From Caldithrix sp. (GTDB lineage: Bacteria; Zhuqueibacterota; Zhuqueibacteria; Thermofontimicrobiales; Sulfurfontimicrobiaceae): a stretch of 64,000 nucleotides of DNA. The notes under the pieces are model-generated. The model searched no databases and was not told the DNA's origin. It was given only the letters and a program-made list of their open reading frames with translations. Within the stretch, counting starts at the first letter, position 1; every line of letters begins with the position of its first letter. Positions 1 to 10,841 of the stretch are shown one piece after another. The stretch spans positions 102,490 to 166,489 of the forward strand of contig DYKB01000005.1 of NCBI GenBank assembly GCA_020722815.1. Direction: 5' to 3'. A program made the position numbers and the translations under genes.

Positions 1-864
1 ACCGTTACCAACAATCACGAATGGTGTCATACTGCTTTTTTCGGCGTAAGGCGGATGCGTTCCCTGATCCCACTGACCATGATCGCCCATTACAATCAGG
101 ACACTTTCCTCCCAGCGACCGGTTGTCTTTAGCCAATCAATAAAATCGCCCAGCAGCGAATCGGCATACAATGCCTGCTGAATATACGGTGATTCCGGAT
201 ACCAGATATTTTTATACCAGGGCAAACTCCCGTCCTCTGCGGCATATTTCAAATGCGCCTGGTTATATGATTCAGGCCCCTGAAAAACAATGTGTCCGGC
301 AGATCCGGGTCCTTGTAAATGAATTCGGATAAAGGTTGGATCATCATTTTCAATTATTTTTTTTGCATCCTCTACAGGCATTTCATCTTTAAATAAGTCC
401 GGAAAACCATTTTCTGCCAGTTGATGATAAATCATGTAGCCAGGGCTGATCTCTTCATAAGAATCACAATTGACGGTAAAAGCGGTTTTTTGGTCACGAA
501 AACTATGTTGAATCAAATGCTGTTTAATTTCCGGTTGGCCAATAAAAACAGTACCAGTCATCGCGACCGGATTCGGCAATGAACAACCCCAGGGATAGTA
601 AGTGGCATCCTTTTCATTTTCATCGCGTTTCGGATGTGCGGCTAGGATGACATGCATGGCTTTATAATAACACCCCTCATTTTTTAATTGCTGAAAAACT
701 GGTAGTGGAATTTTTTCCGGAGCACCGACGGGCATGGCATCACTGATAAATAAAATCACACGCTTGGGTGGATCAGATTTAAATTTAATCAACTTATTGG
801 TATCATTGCTGCATCCAGTCATAATGATTATTAAGTTTAGAAATAACAATAAAATAAACCTCAT
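1..864 (-). CDS. Alkaline-phosphatase-superfamily (phosphodiesterase/sulfatase-fold) lipoprotein, C-terminus runs off window
   Basis: Open frame from ATG at 864 to window edge; N-terminus MRFILLLFLNLIIIMTGCSND (lipobox LIIIMTGC); motifs VILFISDAMPVG, NPVAMTGT, VLIVMGDHGQWDQGTHPP; RBS ttaggaggtg upstream. Not in the ORF track because it is truncated. Confidence 0.75.
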   Translation of the reverse strand, partial: MRFILLLFLNLIIIMTGCSNDTNKLIKFKSDPPKRVILFISDAMPVGAPEKIPLPVFQQLKNEGCYYKAMHVILAAHPKRDENEKDATYYPWGCSLPNPVAMTGTVFIGQPEIKQHLIQHSFRDQKTAFTVNCDSYEEISPGYMIYHQLAENGFPDLFKDEMPVEDAKKIIENDDPTFIRIHLQGPGSAGHIVFQGPESYNQAHLKYAAEDGSLPWYKNIWYPESPYIQQALYADSLLGDFIDWLKTTGRWEESVLIVMGDHGQWDQGTHPPYAEKSSMTPFVIVGNG

Positions 865-1463
865 AAAAAACACCTCCTAAAAAAACTATCAGAATAATCC
901 ATTTTCTACCAACAATTTATCATTTTTTATCAGGATAAATTTCAATGGTCGTTTTTTCGATTCCCACATTGAAATTAAACTGAACTGCACCGGAAGTACT
1001 GGATTTTAAGAATGTGATTTTTCAGTTTAGCGCAATTTCACATTGTCGTAAAATATTTTTTATATCATTTAGTACCTACAAAAAATAGCCAGCATGTTCA
1101 TCCAAACTCCATTATTGGAGTGTCGAAACGATGTATTCGATATCATGACTCAATTCATGAATAGCGTAATCCAGGCCCAGCTCATACGCTGCCAACCGTT
1201 TCACAGAATTTAACCGGTCAAAATTTTTTGACGAAAGCAACATCGTGTATCCAACAACAAATTTATTATACCAACTCAAACTAACTGGCGGGCGGCATTC
1301 ATCCTAAAAGCCGGTTCCCGCCAATTAGTGGAAGAGTATGATAGAGGAATATGGGCGTATTTGAATAAAAGTATCATTTTCTTTACATCCTCCCTAATTT
1401 TTACAAGGAAGTGGATGCTGTCAACACCGCCCACGAATTCATTCTGACAGCGCCTGGATTATT

Positions 1464-2495
1464 TTATAATCCAAATCCAAATGAAAACAGGTGGGTCGCA
1501 TCAAGCCGACCATAATCCAGATAGGCATAATCGACATTGACATGATAGCCCGCCATGGCGATTTTCGCGCCACCGCCCAGGGTCATCCCGATTTCATCAT
1601 AATTAAACCGATAGCCGCCGCGGAGGAAAAACATATTATTAAAATTATATTCCATGGCAGCATGAATCCGTTCATCCGCATCATTGGGATGGGTGGCTTC
1701 AAGATAAGCACTCAAATTGTGCATATCTTCTTTGGTTCCACCGAGTAGATCATAACCCACGCCCATAAATAATTCCATGGGCATGCGCACCTGAATGGGT
1801 AGGCCGTACAGGGCATCAAATCCACCAAAACGTTGGTCTGCTCCCAGATTACGTCCAACAATGGCAAAACGCAAACTTTTCAGTCCGGTTTTAAAATATA
1901 ATCCAAAATCAAAACCAACATTGGATGCTTTCACATCATCAAGGGTTTCTTCGATATAATTAACAGATCCACCGATAGCGAAACGATCGGTAATGGTTCG
2001 GGCGTAAGTCAATCCGACTAACAGATCCCCCGCATCGAAAGTGCCCAGATTCGTGAAACGTTCATTTCCAAATGTACCCGGACGATTTTCAGTTCTGATC
2101 ATATCTCCACTGCTGAGACTGGCTAATTGAATTCCAAAAGTACCCCACTGGTTGAAATTCTTCGCTGCGGCGGCTGTCATATAAGATATATCAGCCAGGT
2201 AGTTAAATTTACTGAACCCAACATTGATATTACTGACATTGACCAGATCTGCCGGATTCGCAAAAACCGCCATCACATCATTATGGGTCAATCCGCATTT
2301 GATATTCGCCAGCGCCGCATTTCTGGCATTGGTTGGCAGGTGCAAAAATTGCCAGCCACTGCGCCCGACGCGTGAAAAATCAACGGCCGGGATTTCTGGA
2401 AAATCGATGGCATCTTGTGCGTAAGCAGGCAGCAAATTCAGACTCAGCACAAGCGCAACGATTGCCAGCATCGTTTGCATTTTATTTTTTATCAT
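1464..2495 (-). CDS. PorV/PorQ-family outer-membrane protein
   Basis: Start moved from ORF 2600 to ATG at 2495 preceded by RBS aggagg; signal peptide MLAIVALVLSLNLLPAYAQ; RSGWQFLHLPTNARNAALANI...FANPADL and beta-barrel repeats typical of PorV/PorQ-like proteins. Confidence 0.75.
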   Translation of the reverse strand: MIKNKMQTMLAIVALVLSLNLLPAYAQDAIDFPEIPAVDFSRVGRSGWQFLHLPTNARNAALANIKCGLTHNDVMAVFANPADLVNVSNINVGFSKFNYLADISYMTAAAAKNFNQWGTFGIQLASLSSGDMIRTENRPGTFGNERFTNLGTFDAGDLLVGLTYARTITDRFAIGGSVNYIEETLDDVKASNVGFDFGLYFKTGLKSLRFAIVGRNLGADQRFGGFDALYGLPIQVRMPMELFMGVGYDLLGGTKEDMHNLSAYLEATHPNDADERIHAAMEYNFNNMFFLRGGYRFNYDEIGMTLGGGAKIAMAGYHVNVDYAYLDYGRLDATHLFSFGFGL

Positions 2496-2532
2496 TGATA
2501 AGCCTCCTAAAAGTATGCATTCATTTTTTAAA

Positions 2533-4614
2533 TTAACGAATGACAACAAATTTACCAATATATGACTCGCCTTCATGGCCTTCAACCTGGGATTCCACAT
2601 GGAACAGGTAAAGACCCGGAACGATTCGCTGCATATTTTTATTGGTCATCTGGTAAGGTCTCACTTCAAGACCGTATCCTTCGTGATATGTAGTTACCCA
2701 ATCCTGATCGCCTGAACCATCCGTATGATCCAGATTCATCACCAGATCGCCATTTAGTGTGTAAATGCGAATTTTGCATTTTGCCGGAACCCCAACAAAA
2801 TCCAGTCGGAATTGATCATTCGCAATGCGACTGTGTAATTTAAATGGATTTGGGACCACAACAATTTTTTCCAATTCATTAGCAGGAGGATAATCTGGAT
2901 ATAATGGCCGAAGATTTGGATTAACTTTTCCGGATTCACGACCATCGGCATCGACGGTGGTGACACAATACCAGTTCGGCGAACCGAGTTGACGTTCATC
3001 ATAGTATGAAAGCATTCCGTCAGCACCAGGAGCGGTATTGGCAGCGATGGTCGTCACTTTTGTCCAGGGACCATGCGGACTATCAAAAGAATGATATAGA
3101 TTGTAGCCGGCAAAAGTACCAGATTCCTTGCCAGTGAGCGTCACGCGTGGCCATTTAATCATTATACCAGGTTTTGAACCAACAGGACCTCTGGTTTCAA
3201 TGGTTAATGAATTAAATCCGTCGGTCGGGGTCGGCGGAGGGACTTCATTGATCTGGTAACCATTATTAAATAATTCACGGGCAGCCTCCAGATGTGCCCA
3301 CATATTATCGCGACCTTCGATTAGATGCGCCTGATTTTCCAATCCGCCAGCTATGACACGACTCCAGTCCATGTGTCCACCAACAACCGCGTATGTCAAA
3401 GTAATCGTTTCACCGGAGGCAATATCCCATGGCCCCGAATTCAGTAACATATTAAAAAGCATATCTTCGCCTGTCCGATCAACCGTTTGTTGATTCGGAT
3501 ACCAGGCCGGCGGGGTAACAGGCGCTCCTGCAGTAAATTTACCGGATGCATCATATTGGCCTTCGGTGGTTTTTGGCAAAGGCTCAAAATATTTCATCGA
3601 ACTTTCAAAGTAGTCACGGCCATAATTTGTCAGCGAAATCGCGCGGTTATTGAGATCTATTTTCGGCGCTTCGGAACCATAGGGACCTGGAAAAACAAAG
3701 TTATAGTGGTCTCTTTCACCACCGTTAGCATCTTTGGTCTTATTTAATAACACACAAGTCATATATTGTGGTGCGCGGAAATCATGTTCCACTGATTTTT
3801 GATCATACAAATCACTGGGTTCACCGACATCACTTTTGGTCAAACCATAGTTCCAGACAAATGGATGATTAATATCCTGGTTCACCACCTGGCGACCATC
3901 ATGCCAGTAAAAAAGTTCACGTTCGGGATCCCATTCAAATATATCGTCATCAACCTGTCGCTGACGGGGTAAATGATATTGGAGTCCGGTCACAAAAGGA
4001 TTAAATAAAGCCCATTCAACCGTATAAGCCCAGCGCAAATCGGTTATCGTTTTTGTATTGTTCGCGGGATTGACAATTTTGAATTCAAGGATCACAAAAT
4101 CATCATATTTGGGTAAACTCCAGGCCATGGCTTTCCAATGAACTTCCAGGCCATAATCTACCAGACCTAATTTGGCACTAACAGTTTCCTCCGCTTCATT
4201 GGTTGCATTGGCCAGATTATAATTGGTCGTTTTCGTCACAGGTTCAATGAGGGTCAATCCGGTCGCATCAAATGGCTGACCGGCGGATTTTACAGATTCA
4301 CACCGGTAGGCGGTTGGTACACCGTTCACACTCGCATGTACCATAAAACCCATAATAAAACGCCCGCTCTGATATTTTCGTTGATAATTTGCATCATAGA
4401 GAGTTCCCGGGTAATCAAAATAATTAAATCTATCACCAGCTAACGAATATTCCGGCCCCGGAAAAGAATGCAAATCAATCCACACCCGGCTTCGGGTCAG
4501 ACGTTTATAATCGGTCCACTGTCCATAGAGAACCGTCGTCATTAGCATGTAAATACAGACTAATAACAGACCAGCGCTCCATTTATTAATTTTATTTGTA
4601 CTTTTCATCGACAT
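2533..4614 (-). CDS. Secreted protein with C-terminal FlgD-Ig-like / sorting-type domain
   Basis: 693 aa, signal peptide; C-terminus KIVVVPNPFKLHSRIAN...CKIRIYTLNGDLVMNLDHTDGSGDQ...IVPGLYLFHVES...GKFVVIR resembles FCB-type C-terminal domains. Confidence 0.65.
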   Translation of the reverse strand: MSMKSTNKINKWSAGLLLVCIYMLMTTVLYGQWTDYKRLTRSRVWIDLHSFPGPEYSLAGDRFNYFDYPGTLYDANYQRKYQSGRFIMGFMVHASVNGVPTAYRCESVKSAGQPFDATGLTLIEPVTKTTNYNLANATNEAEETVSAKLGLVDYGLEVHWKAMAWSLPKYDDFVILEFKIVNPANNTKTITDLRWAYTVEWALFNPFVTGLQYHLPRQRQVDDDIFEWDPERELFYWHDGRQVVNQDINHPFVWNYGLTKSDVGEPSDLYDQKSVEHDFRAPQYMTCVLLNKTKDANGGERDHYNFVFPGPYGSEAPKIDLNNRAISLTNYGRDYFESSMKYFEPLPKTTEGQYDASGKFTAGAPVTPPAWYPNQQTVDRTGEDMLFNMLLNSGPWDIASGETITLTYAVVGGHMDWSRVIAGGLENQAHLIEGRDNMWAHLEAARELFNNGYQINEVPPPTPTDGFNSLTIETRGPVGSKPGIMIKWPRVTLTGKESGTFAGYNLYHSFDSPHGPWTKVTTIAANTAPGADGMLSYYDERQLGSPNWYCVTTVDADGRESGKVNPNLRPLYPDYPPANELEKIVVVPNPFKLHSRIANDQFRLDFVGVPAKCKIRIYTLNGDLVMNLDHTDGSGDQDWVTTYHEGYGLEVRPYQMTNKNMQRIVPGLYLFHVESQVEGHEGESYIGKFVVIR

Positions 4615-4654
4615 ACTCCCATTTTTTCAATTTAATATTGTTAAATTTAACCAG

Positions 4655-7600
4655 CTAGAATTCTATACCTAATGTGAAGTATATCATACGTTTGGGATTG
4701 GCATAGGAATTATAAAAGCGCCAGATGTTCGCTTCCCCCTCTTTGGATTCAAGTGGGGGTTGGTCTTTCTGTTCCCAGGCATCCAACTCGAACCGCTGAG
4801 TAAAATACGGTCATAATTATTAAATAAATTATTCACCTGAATTCCCAGATATGGTTTTATTCCACCCAGAGTGATCACTTTTGTAATTTTCAAATCGGTC
4901 CGTTGATGCGGATACCAGGTTTTATTATCGGGTATGGCAAGTCCTGCATAACCTGATTCATAATAGGTATAGGTTGGTCCTTTAAAATATTCGTAATAAA
5001 GGGCGAATGTGATATCACCCAATACCGGGGACGCAAAGCCGGCAAAATCTTTCGGAGAAACCAGACTGGCGTTGGCCCGGATTCGTAAGTCAGACATCCA
5101 TTTCGCTTCGATATCATCACGCTGTGTCGGTGAGCCAACCGAATTTTTCGACTGACTGATGACTTTCTCTTCAACTGCCGTTAATCCATAATTAGCGGCA
5201 CTGGTCACGCCATAATCCATATTCACGGCAGCCGACCACAGGCCATCAAACAGCTTTTCGAGGCTCATTTCGATACCACGTGATTCCCGGAAGCCTTTAT
5301 TGGCCAGCACATTATTACTGGAATGGAACGACTTTCGGCCAATTTCATTCGGCGAAACATACATAGCTGCGCCGTTCAGTGAATTATCACCTACTGAAAT
5401 CCCACCTTCACCATATTCTGATTGAAAAGCGAGATTCGTTAACTTTTCATAGTCTTTATAGTATCCGGTCGCACTGACACGAAGCATATCGAAGAAACTT
5501 TGGTTATATCCCAATTCAAATTGAACCAAAGTTTGATAGGTCAAACCATCATGCCCCGTATATCCAAATTGACGATTGGGGCCAATGGTATTCAGTGGAT
5601 TTTGCCGCAGGAAGGAAATGGGACGGCCACAAATGGCATTATATGAAGGCCGCATATTGAATTGACCGTAGCTAAAAAAGATTTTGGAAGATTCACTCAC
5701 CGGGAATGAAATTCCTAATCGCGGTGATAGAGCGGCTTTCCAGGTGGACTTTACACTATTTTTCCCTTTGAGCGTATATTTTGCATCATCTGGCTTATTC
5801 GACAGGTCCATATAATTTTCATACGGACGCGGCCAATATGCCCAATCCGGTAGTTCCCGTTCCAGGAACCACATATAATCAGAATTCAGGACATTGGCTT
5901 CATAACCTTTGGTTGTTGGTTCCAACCAAATGGATCAAAGAGTGGATTTTCCGGATAGGTATAATTGGCATTATAGGCATCCAGTCGTAAGCCGATATTC
6001 AGGATAATTCCTTCATACTCCATTTTGTCCTGCAGGAAGAAACCCAACTCTGTGGGCTTTGCATCCCAAACATTGGCAAATACCTGCCCGGCATAGGGTT
6101 TATCCGGTGTTGTCTGCCGCCAATCATGCTGAATCGCAATATGATCGAGATCATGTAAAATAAGCTGTGCCCCGCCTTTAAGCTGGTGTCAATTCGTAAT
6201 CTGGCTGGTAATATCGCCCTTAAGATTGAGGGCATTGGTATGATAACCAAAGTTGGTCAACCAATTCATGTCCAGAACCCGCAGCTCGCCAGTTAACGAC
6301 ATCATTTTATCATATTTTTGACCGAAACCGACATAACCATCCCGTGGCCAGGGAGAATCGGCGGTATAGCCAAAATGTTGGTCAGCCCAGGCGTTTTGGG
6401 CTTCTGCTTTCGAATAATCCTGTGCGATGATGTTTTCCGATCGCGTATAGGTCAAATCGATATTATAGAACGTGGATGAATTAATAGTGTGCTGCCATTT
6501 TAACGCCATTTGATCCATATTCATCTCATCATTACCAAGGCGGTAAGCGCCACCCCAGTACCCATATTCACCTAACCGCATATCATTTGGGTCACGGGAT
6601 TCGCCGGGAATTAAGCCATGCACGCGATTATTTTCCAGTCCCATCACGCCGGATTGGTTATAAGCCGACATTTTATGATAGGCGCGCATGTAATTAGCGC
6701 TGAGCTTCATATTTTTATTCAGATAATAATTAAACTTGAAAATTCCATTGTAAGAATCCTGATAGGGTAATCGGGTGGGATAGATATGGACGCCACGCAA
6801 ATAATTGAATGAAGCCAGAAAATTGGAATTTTCTAAAAATGAGCCATAAATACTGCCTTCAATCTCTTTTTGTGACCGCTGGTTATAATCAGCAACTTCC
6901 TGGTTGCCCAATACCTGATCAATATGGGTATCATATAGTTGTTGCGCGGTGGGTACGGTTTGTCCATCCCATCCGTACCAATAGCGGTAGTACTCGGCAT
7001 ACTCTTTCTGTTTTGCGGCCGATTCCAGTTGTTTGGCCCAATAACTCACTGGAAAATCCGCAATCCGGTGCAAATTCTCATTAAATAAATAGGTGCCCCA
7101 ATGATATTGCCCGGCCGGTCGCAAGGTACCCTTAATATTACCATGAATATTTCTTTTCGTCATTGAAGCTTCTTTTGTTACCACATTGACGACACCGGAC
7201 ATGGCATTACCGTATTCCGCATTGTAGCCACCGGTTAGCAGCGTTACTTCCTGAATGGCCGTGGTGTTAATTTTCTTAAACTGATCCTGCAAAACGCCAT
7301 AATCAGTCGAACTTCCATCCACCATATAGCTGACTTCTTTTAATTCACCGCCCCGGAACGTGCTCACCATACCGGTGTTGATTATTCCATTTTGCTGGCT
7401 AACCAGGTCTTCGAGATCGGTTACGGGTGCCCGTGAAATCAGGGAAGAATTTATCACGGTTTGCGTACCCGTCACATCCAGTTCAACCAGTGGCCGTTCA
7501 GCGACAATACTGACTTCGGTTCCTTCAATAACGGTTGGTGATAGCATAAAATTTACCTGAGTCGTACGATTGGTTATCACCAGAACATTGGTTTTCGTGG

Positions 7601-7871
7601 TGACTTCATAACCCATCATCGTTGCTTTAACCGAATATGCACCAGCAGGAATGTTAATGATAAAATATTCACCCTTGGCGTCGGCTGCTGCTCCCAGAAA
7701 TGTTCCATCGATCATCACATTCGCGCCGGGAAGTGCACTACCGGATTCTTTTTCGATCACCCGGCCTGATATCTTTCCGGTTATCGCAGCCATTGCACTT
7801 CCCGCTGAAATCACGATTAAAAACATCAGCATAAATGCAAATATCTGCAAGTCAAGAGACTTTCTGGTCAT
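4655..7871 (-). pseudogene. TonB-dependent receptor with CarboxypepD_reg-like N-terminal domain, disrupted (one in-frame TGA, two frameshifts)
   Basis: ORF 6189..7871 (GKISGRVIEKESGSALPGANVMIDGTFLGAAADAKGEYFIINIPAGAYSVKATMMGYE; plug GGYNAEYGNAMSGVVNVVTKEA), continued in the same frame after TGA at 6189-6191, then ORF 4684..5925, then the terminal segment PPLESKEGEANIWRFYNSYANPKRMIYFTLGIEF* in another frame ending with TAG at 4655-4657. Confidence 0.85.
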
Positions 7872-8633
7872 CTTTAACCCTCCTTTAAATGTAAAATAGG
7901 TTCAATTATCAAGAGACAACGTCAGAAATAAATTTGTCATTTCCGGTGTAACGATAAATGCATCACCTCCTCGTTTAAATCGTATTTTCTGCTGTTCTCC
8001 TTTTGTTTTTAATTCACGACCGTACACTTTTTAGAAATCTTCTTTGAACAACACTTGTGACCCTCACCCCAATCCTCTCCCAAAGGGCTGATTTTGCCCC
8101 ACATCTCGTTACTGGAAACAGGGAGATGGCGAAAAATTATCAATTCCCCTTCCTTTTTTTTCGAGAAGGGGCCAGGGGATGGGTAAAAAAGAATGCTGAC
8201 AGAACAAAGAAATATTTTTTTTAATAAAGTTTCATAGTGACAAAAAGAAAAGTTTAATTTTGTTCTTATCAACACCATTTTCTAACCCATCCCCCGACCC
8301 CTTCCCTCAAATGAGGGAAGGGGAGTGGCCAATTCCCCGTGTCCAGTAGAAGATGTGGGACACGATCAGCCCAAAGGGAGAGGGCGAAGCTATTCCCTCT
8401 CCCTTTGAGGAGAGGGCTAGGGTGAAGGGTCAGATTTTGCCTAATCAAAAAGTGCCCGGTAGCAAAATTATTAATTATACAAATTCAAATCAAAAATTAT
8501 TTGTCAATATTGGGCGATAAAATTTATGACAACCGATTTGAACAGCAAACTTTGGTGGAATTATTGGCGTACCTGACAATTAATCCAGGCGCCAGTTTCC
8601 ACCGAAGCCGAAAGCGCCACTTCAAATTGAGAC

Positions 8634-9605
8634 TCATCTTCTGAGCTTCTCATAATTATAAACAAATTTCGGCGTTCGCCCCTCGAATACATCGATGACT
8701 GCTATTGCCGCTGATTTTGCAATCCGGACATTGGATTCCCAAGTTGAACCCGCGACATGTGGCGTTAAAATTACATTTTTCATCAAATTAAACGGACTAT
8801 CCGCCGGTAATGGCTCTTTTTGAAAAACATCCAGTGCGGCACCCGCTATTTTCTCACTTTGCAGCATGTCAATAAGTGCCTGCTCATCGACCAGCTCGCC
8901 CCGGGAAGTATTCACCAGATATGCCGACTCTTTCATCAACGCTAATAATTTTCGCGAAACCAGACCATGGGTTTCAGGCACATTGGGAGCATGGATTGAA
9001 ATAAAATCAGATTCAATAAATAATTTTTCCAGCTTGTCGGTAAAAGTAATAAAATCATCTTTTATTTCACCATGAAAATAAGGATCATACACCAGTATTT
9101 TCATTCCCAGACCCCAACCACATTTCCGGGCGACCAACATCCCAATTGCTCCGAATCCAATTAGTCCCAAAGTTCGGCCGGCGACTTCAATTTGTTTTTC
9201 GGAAAATCTTTCCTGCCATTGCCGGGTTCGAACCGCCTGATCCATGTGAAATAATTGCTTGGCTAATCCCAGAATGAGGGCCACCGTATGTTCGGCGACG
9301 GTACAATCGTTCATACCCGGCGTATTGCAGACATAAATGCCACGCTCACTGGCGGCCTCAATATCGATATTATCGACGCCGACCCCGGTTCTGGCTATCA
9401 CCTTCAGGTTATGCGCCTGTTGAATTACGTTTCGATTCACTTTTGATGTGGCCCGCAGGATGATTCCGAACACATCGGGCACTAATCGCAGCAGCGTTGC
9501 TTCGGAAGTATCCGGGGCAATGATAAGCTCGAATTTATCGGTCAGTAAACTTTTGCCCTGGGGATGAATATCTTCGGAGAGTAGTATTTTGGGTTTCATC
9601 ATCAT
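8634..9605 (-). CDS. D-isomer-specific 2-hydroxyacid dehydrogenase (phosphoglycerate/hydroxypyruvate dehydrogenase-like)
   Basis: 323 aa; LGLIGFGAIGMLVARKC, VNTSRGELVDEQALIDML, LTPHVAGSTWES motifs. Confidence 0.9.
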   Translation of the reverse strand: MMMKPKILLSEDIHPQGKSLLTDKFELIIAPDTSEATLLRLVPDVFGIILRATSKVNRNVIQQAHNLKVIARTGVGVDNIDIEAASERGIYVCNTPGMNDCTVAEHTVALILGLAKQLFHMDQAVRTRQWQERFSEKQIEVAGRTLGLIGFGAIGMLVARKCGWGLGMKILVYDPYFHGEIKDDFITFTDKLEKLFIESDFISIHAPNVPETHGLVSRKLLALMKESAYLVNTSRGELVDEQALIDMLQSEKIAGAALDVFQKEPLPADSPFNLMKNVILTPHVAGSTWESNVRIAKSAAIAVIDVFEGRTPKFVYNYEKLRR

Positions 9606-9744
9606 TTATGTCCCAAATTATCGGCTAGTATTTGGTTAATGGTTTAAAATCAAAAGTTAATAGTCAGCGGTTAACCAATTTTAAGTATAAAATATTTTTC
9701 TGAATGACCAGTAATGACCTTTGATGCTAAAAAATCAATAAATT

Positions 9745-10542
9745 TTAAGATACCAACTTTTTACGATTAAATTCTGAAATCCAGTTGATAACATCAAAAT
9801 TATCTTTGCCAGTTTCATAATCGGTTACCAGCGTCAGTATTCGATGCAGATGATTAAACATCGCTTGCGCAGCCTGTTCCGGATCGCGTGAACGAATACC
9901 TTTGACAATATCGGCATGCTCCTGCATCACCAGTTTCGAAAGTAAAACGTACCCTTCTTTATTTCGGACAATATTTTCTGAATGAGAGATAACATCCGGA
10001 GCAATTAATGAAATGATGGAGCGTAAAACCGGATTCTGACAAAATTCCGCGATTCTCAAATGAAACAGAAAATCGACTTCGATGCTTGGATTTCCATTAT
10101 TGGCGAGCTTACAATATTCCTGATGTGCCTGTTCAATTTTTTCGATTTCATCATCGGAAGCGCGTTGCGTGGTTAAACGGATGGCATTGGTTTCCAAAAT
10201 CTGTCTGGTTTCAATGAGGGATTTATAATCGTCTTTTTCCAATTCTAATATATTGGTGATTAATCCCTCAAGGGCCTTTACTCCCAAACTGGCGACAACT
10301 GTTCCACGATGTGGAATTGTTTTGAGGATGCCATAAAATTCCAGTTTTTTAATCGCTTCCCGTACATACCCCCGTCCCACCTGAAGCCGTTTGGCGATGG
10401 TTCGTTCAGGCGGTAACCGATCACCGGCTTTCAATTTGCCACCTGAAATTTGCTGTTTTATTTGTTGAATAATCAATTCCGTCGGTTTGACGATTTTGAT
10501 TTCCTGCAACGATTCAATAAATTCACTATTATCCTGTGACAT
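9745..10542 (-). CDS. FadR-family (GntR superfamily, FCD domain) transcriptional regulator
   Basis: wHTH GDRLPPERTIAKRLQVGRGYVREAIKKLEFYGILKTIPHRGTVV plus FCD domain; start moved from 10674 to ATG 10542 (MSQDNSEF...) with aggag RBS. Confidence 0.9.
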   Translation of the reverse strand: MSQDNSEFIESLQEIKIVKPTELIIQQIKQQISGGKLKAGDRLPPERTIAKRLQVGRGYVREAIKKLEFYGILKTIPHRGTVVASLGVKALEGLITNILELEKDDYKSLIETRQILETNAIRLTTQRASDDEIEKIEQAHQEYCKLANNGNPSIEVDFLFHLRIAEFCQNPVLRSIISLIAPDVISHSENIVRNKEGYVLLSKLVMQEHADIVKGIRSRDPEQAAQAMFNHLHRILTLVTDYETGKDNFDVINWISEFNRKKLVS

Positions 10543-10570
10543 CGGTTTCTCCTGGTATACGACCAGTGGT

Positions 10571-10626
10571 TTATGGTTTGTGGTTAACCATAATATAACA
10601 ATCTCTTTTTTAAAATGCAATAGAAA
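10571..10626 (-). promoter_or_regulatory. Putative sigma70-type promoter plus palindromic operator upstream of the FadR-like regulator
   Basis: Minus strand: TTTCTA-TTGCAT (10620-10615) / 17 nt / TATATT (10597-10592) followed 1 nt later by TGGTTAACCA palindrome (10590-10581). Confidence 0.5.
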
Positions 10627-10841
10627 TTTAACATTTTTGAAAAATTTTTGTAACGGCTCAGGTTCAGGGTTCAATTGTTCCCGGTTCAGAGTTTAGAAAT
10701 ATTAAAAAAGGTTCCGGTTTCATTGTTTCCGGGTTTTCTTCATCGATCATGTTTTCAGGTATCTGTTTCTAACAGTACTTAATTCAAATACAATCATCCC
10801 CCAAAAGTGGCATTTTAACGCTGAACTCTGAACTTTGCACC

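Noticed and set aside
1-864. Partial first gene as a canonical formylglycine sulfatase
   Set aside because: No C/S-x-P-x-R motif at the nucleophile position in the readable part; NPVAMTGT is more like a phosphodiesterase-type nucleophile region.
6189-6191. In-frame TGA in the TonB receptor as a recoded Trp/Sec codon
   Set aside because: TGA terminates other genes here (for example 8634), no SECIS-like context was noted, and two further frameshifts in the same gene point to damage or assembly error.
8009-8278. 89-aa ORF on the minus strand
   Set aside because: Lies across palindromic repeat DNA, low-complexity translation, no RBS or recognisable motif.
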